From the NCBI GenBank assembly GCA_002786025.1, contig NHNW01000026.1:124001-188000 (forward strand): a stretch of 64,000 nt of DNA, in the 5' to 3' direction. Each line of letters opens with the position of its first letter. Position 1 is the stretch's first letter. Made by a program: the position numbers and the translations under genes. This document shows positions 62,667-64,000 of this stretch, in pieces. Below the pieces are notes generated by a model, which saw only the letters and a list, made by a program, of their open reading frames with translations, was not told where the DNA came from and made no database searches. This DNA comes from Zasmidium citrigriseum. Its lineage: Eukaryota; Ascomycota; Dothideomycetes; Mycosphaerellales; Mycosphaerellaceae.

Positions 62667-64000
62667 CTAGAACCCCTTCTTCAACCCATCACAATACCCC
62701 GGGCTCGAATCCTTCTTTCCCTCCACCCACGCAACAATCGTCAATGCAGTCGTATAACTCATCATCAAGAATCCGAAAATCACCAGCAAAACATCCACGA
62801 CCCGTTGCCACCTCCGGGTCGCCACCACGCGGTAATGCATCAATGGCTAAAAACATCACAAGTCAGCAAAAAATCCTCGTCCCGTTTCTTAGCGTTGATG
62901 GGAGAACTTACAGGGTATATATACACCAACGGGATGCAGGCGAAACTGCCGACGAGTGAGACGAATTTATCCAAATCATTCGCACCCGCCCAAGCAATAC
63001 ACGCACAAAGCGCGACCATGAAGAAGCGGAAGATGTTTTTCTTCCACTTGATCCAGGGGTTATATTTCCCCGTCCGAGAGAAAAGTTGCTGGCTGGTGAT
63101 CTCAATCGCCGGATAGATCTGCAGCGGCGTGGAAAGCAGAATGGCGAGGGAGTAGATAAACTGCACAGCATTGACAAGTTTGTCATCCTGCGGCATATTC
63201 AAGAGGATGACGGTCTTGGTGTGGGAGCCGTAAGCCGCGTAAGAGAGAGCTCCAGCGGAGATGAAGACGACGGTGATGATGATCATGACGGTGCCCATGA
63301 CGCGGGGGAATTTCTTGGGCTCCGCCATGCCGGATTGGATGGGGATGACGAGGCCGACGCCCTCAAAAGTGAAAATCGCGGTTCCGATGAGGAGAGTCCA
63401 GGATTGTGCGTTGAAATTTTTGTAGTCGCCGAAGCCGTGCTGCGCGACGATGGTATAGACGTCGTAGTAGTAGACGTAGACGAGACCGAGGAGGATGAAG
63501 AGGTCGGCGAGGAGGGCCATCTTTTGGATGTGGTTGATGTTGCGGTAGAGACTTAGCGGGAGGAAGATGATCATCTGGGCGAGGATCATGAAGCCGACGT
63601 TCACGTCTGAGCGGCAGCGTGTTACGGCGAGGACGAAGGCCCGGAGGTTTTCGGCGACGAAGACGATGTAGGCGCTGCTGAAGCCGATTTGGGAGATGAC
63701 CAGGGAGAAGTTGATCAGGTTGCGGAAGTAGGCGCCGTAGATTTTGCCGCCCATGTCGCCGAAGGAGGCGTGGACTTTTAGGCGAATGCTGACCAGGAGG
63801 ATGAAGCAGTAGTAGGATAGGGCGGCGATGAAGAGGAGGACCAGGTTTGAGAAGAGCATGCCGCCGTTGAGGTATGCTCGAGGGAGGAAAAGCACGCCGG
63901 TTCCAACGAAGGACTTAAGCAGAAGCATGGCAGCTCCGAAAGGTGTGCCTTTGCCCTCTGCTCGAATCTTTCGCTTGCGTTTCCGTTTGCCGGGGGTGAG
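62667..64000 (-). CDS. AVT-type (vacuolar) amino-acid transporter, 5' end missing
   Basis: Exons 62912 to the window edge and 62667-62846, joined by a 65-bp GTAAGT...TTTTAG intron in phase 0, give 422 residues so far; the N-terminus lies beyond the window. The visible start is basic (GKRKRKRKIRAEGKGTPFGA), followed by MLLLKSFVGTGVLFLPRAY, the first membrane helix of the AAAP family. Other segments include SQIGFSSAYIVFVAENLRAF, TAIFTFEGVGLVIPIQSGM, SAGALSYAAYGSHTKTVILL and SLAILLSTPLQIYPAIEIT. The order fits Avt3/Avt4-like exporters of neutral amino acids from the vacuole. The last exon adds MHYRVVATRRWQRVVDVLLV and a final helix. It is convergent with UMP kinase. Confidence 0.9.

Overview
The window is nuclear DNA of a filamentous ascomycete, most likely a Dothideomycete. 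Genes carry short introns (46-82 bp, mostly GT-AG, two GC-AG) with CTAAC/CTGAC-like branch sites. The content is typical of plant- or litter-associated moulds: Zn2Cys6 regulators, a HET-domain protein, secreted plant-wall enzymes, a Dal5-type permease and many small secreted proteins. There are no rRNA genes, convincing tRNAs, CRISPR arrays or intact transposons. All spliced models were built by hand from splice signals and reading-frame phase, and none has transcript support.

Layout. 0.6-5 kb: the mitochondrial ribosome assembly factor RSM22 and a gluconeogenesis-type Zn2Cys6 regulator. 6-14.1 kb: an unusual locus in which two paralogous proteins (identically spaced six-Cys cluster plus three ubiquitin-like repeats) face inward onto a gene with duplicated CXC and Cys/His modules; three perfect 3 x 12-bp palindromic minisatellites lie in the spacers. 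14.8-18 kb: an F-box-like protein, a small membrane protein and a coiled-coil protein. 18.3-21.6 kb: pectate lyase (PL1) and a GH30 glycanase. 22-24.7 kb: a FAR1-like zinc-finger gene, a conserved uncharacterised family and a probable GPI-anchored protein. 25-28.2 kb: a C2H2 protein, a Kex2-site secreted protein and a tandem-repeat secreted peptide precursor. 29-33 kb: a membrane protein and a GH92 alpha-mannosidase. 33.8-42.1 kb: an MDR oxidoreductase, DPH4, a small secreted protein, a tetraspan-like protein, a Zn2Cys6 factor and a methyltransferase. 42.4-52.6 kb: one gene for a secreted protein of about 3,350 residues. 53.6-64 kb: a Dal5-type transporter, a ZIP zinc transporter, a HET protein, a RING protein, UMP kinase with a broken leader module, and an AVT-type amino-acid transporter running off the edge.

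How genes may work together. PL1, GH30 and GH92 all carry secretory leaders and would act on pectin side chains, xylan or galactan, and mannosylated glycans outside the cell. The repeat-peptide precursor and its convergent neighbour both carry a leader, a pro-region ending in LGKR before Gln, and a TATA box, so they may share Golgi Kex2 processing and timing. The giant PAN/jelly-roll/mucin protein looks like a wall or matrix component. The most novel items are the ubiquitin-like/CXC locus with its minisatellites, the peptide precursor whose two repeats each contain an intron at the same point, and the split leader upstream of UMP kinase.
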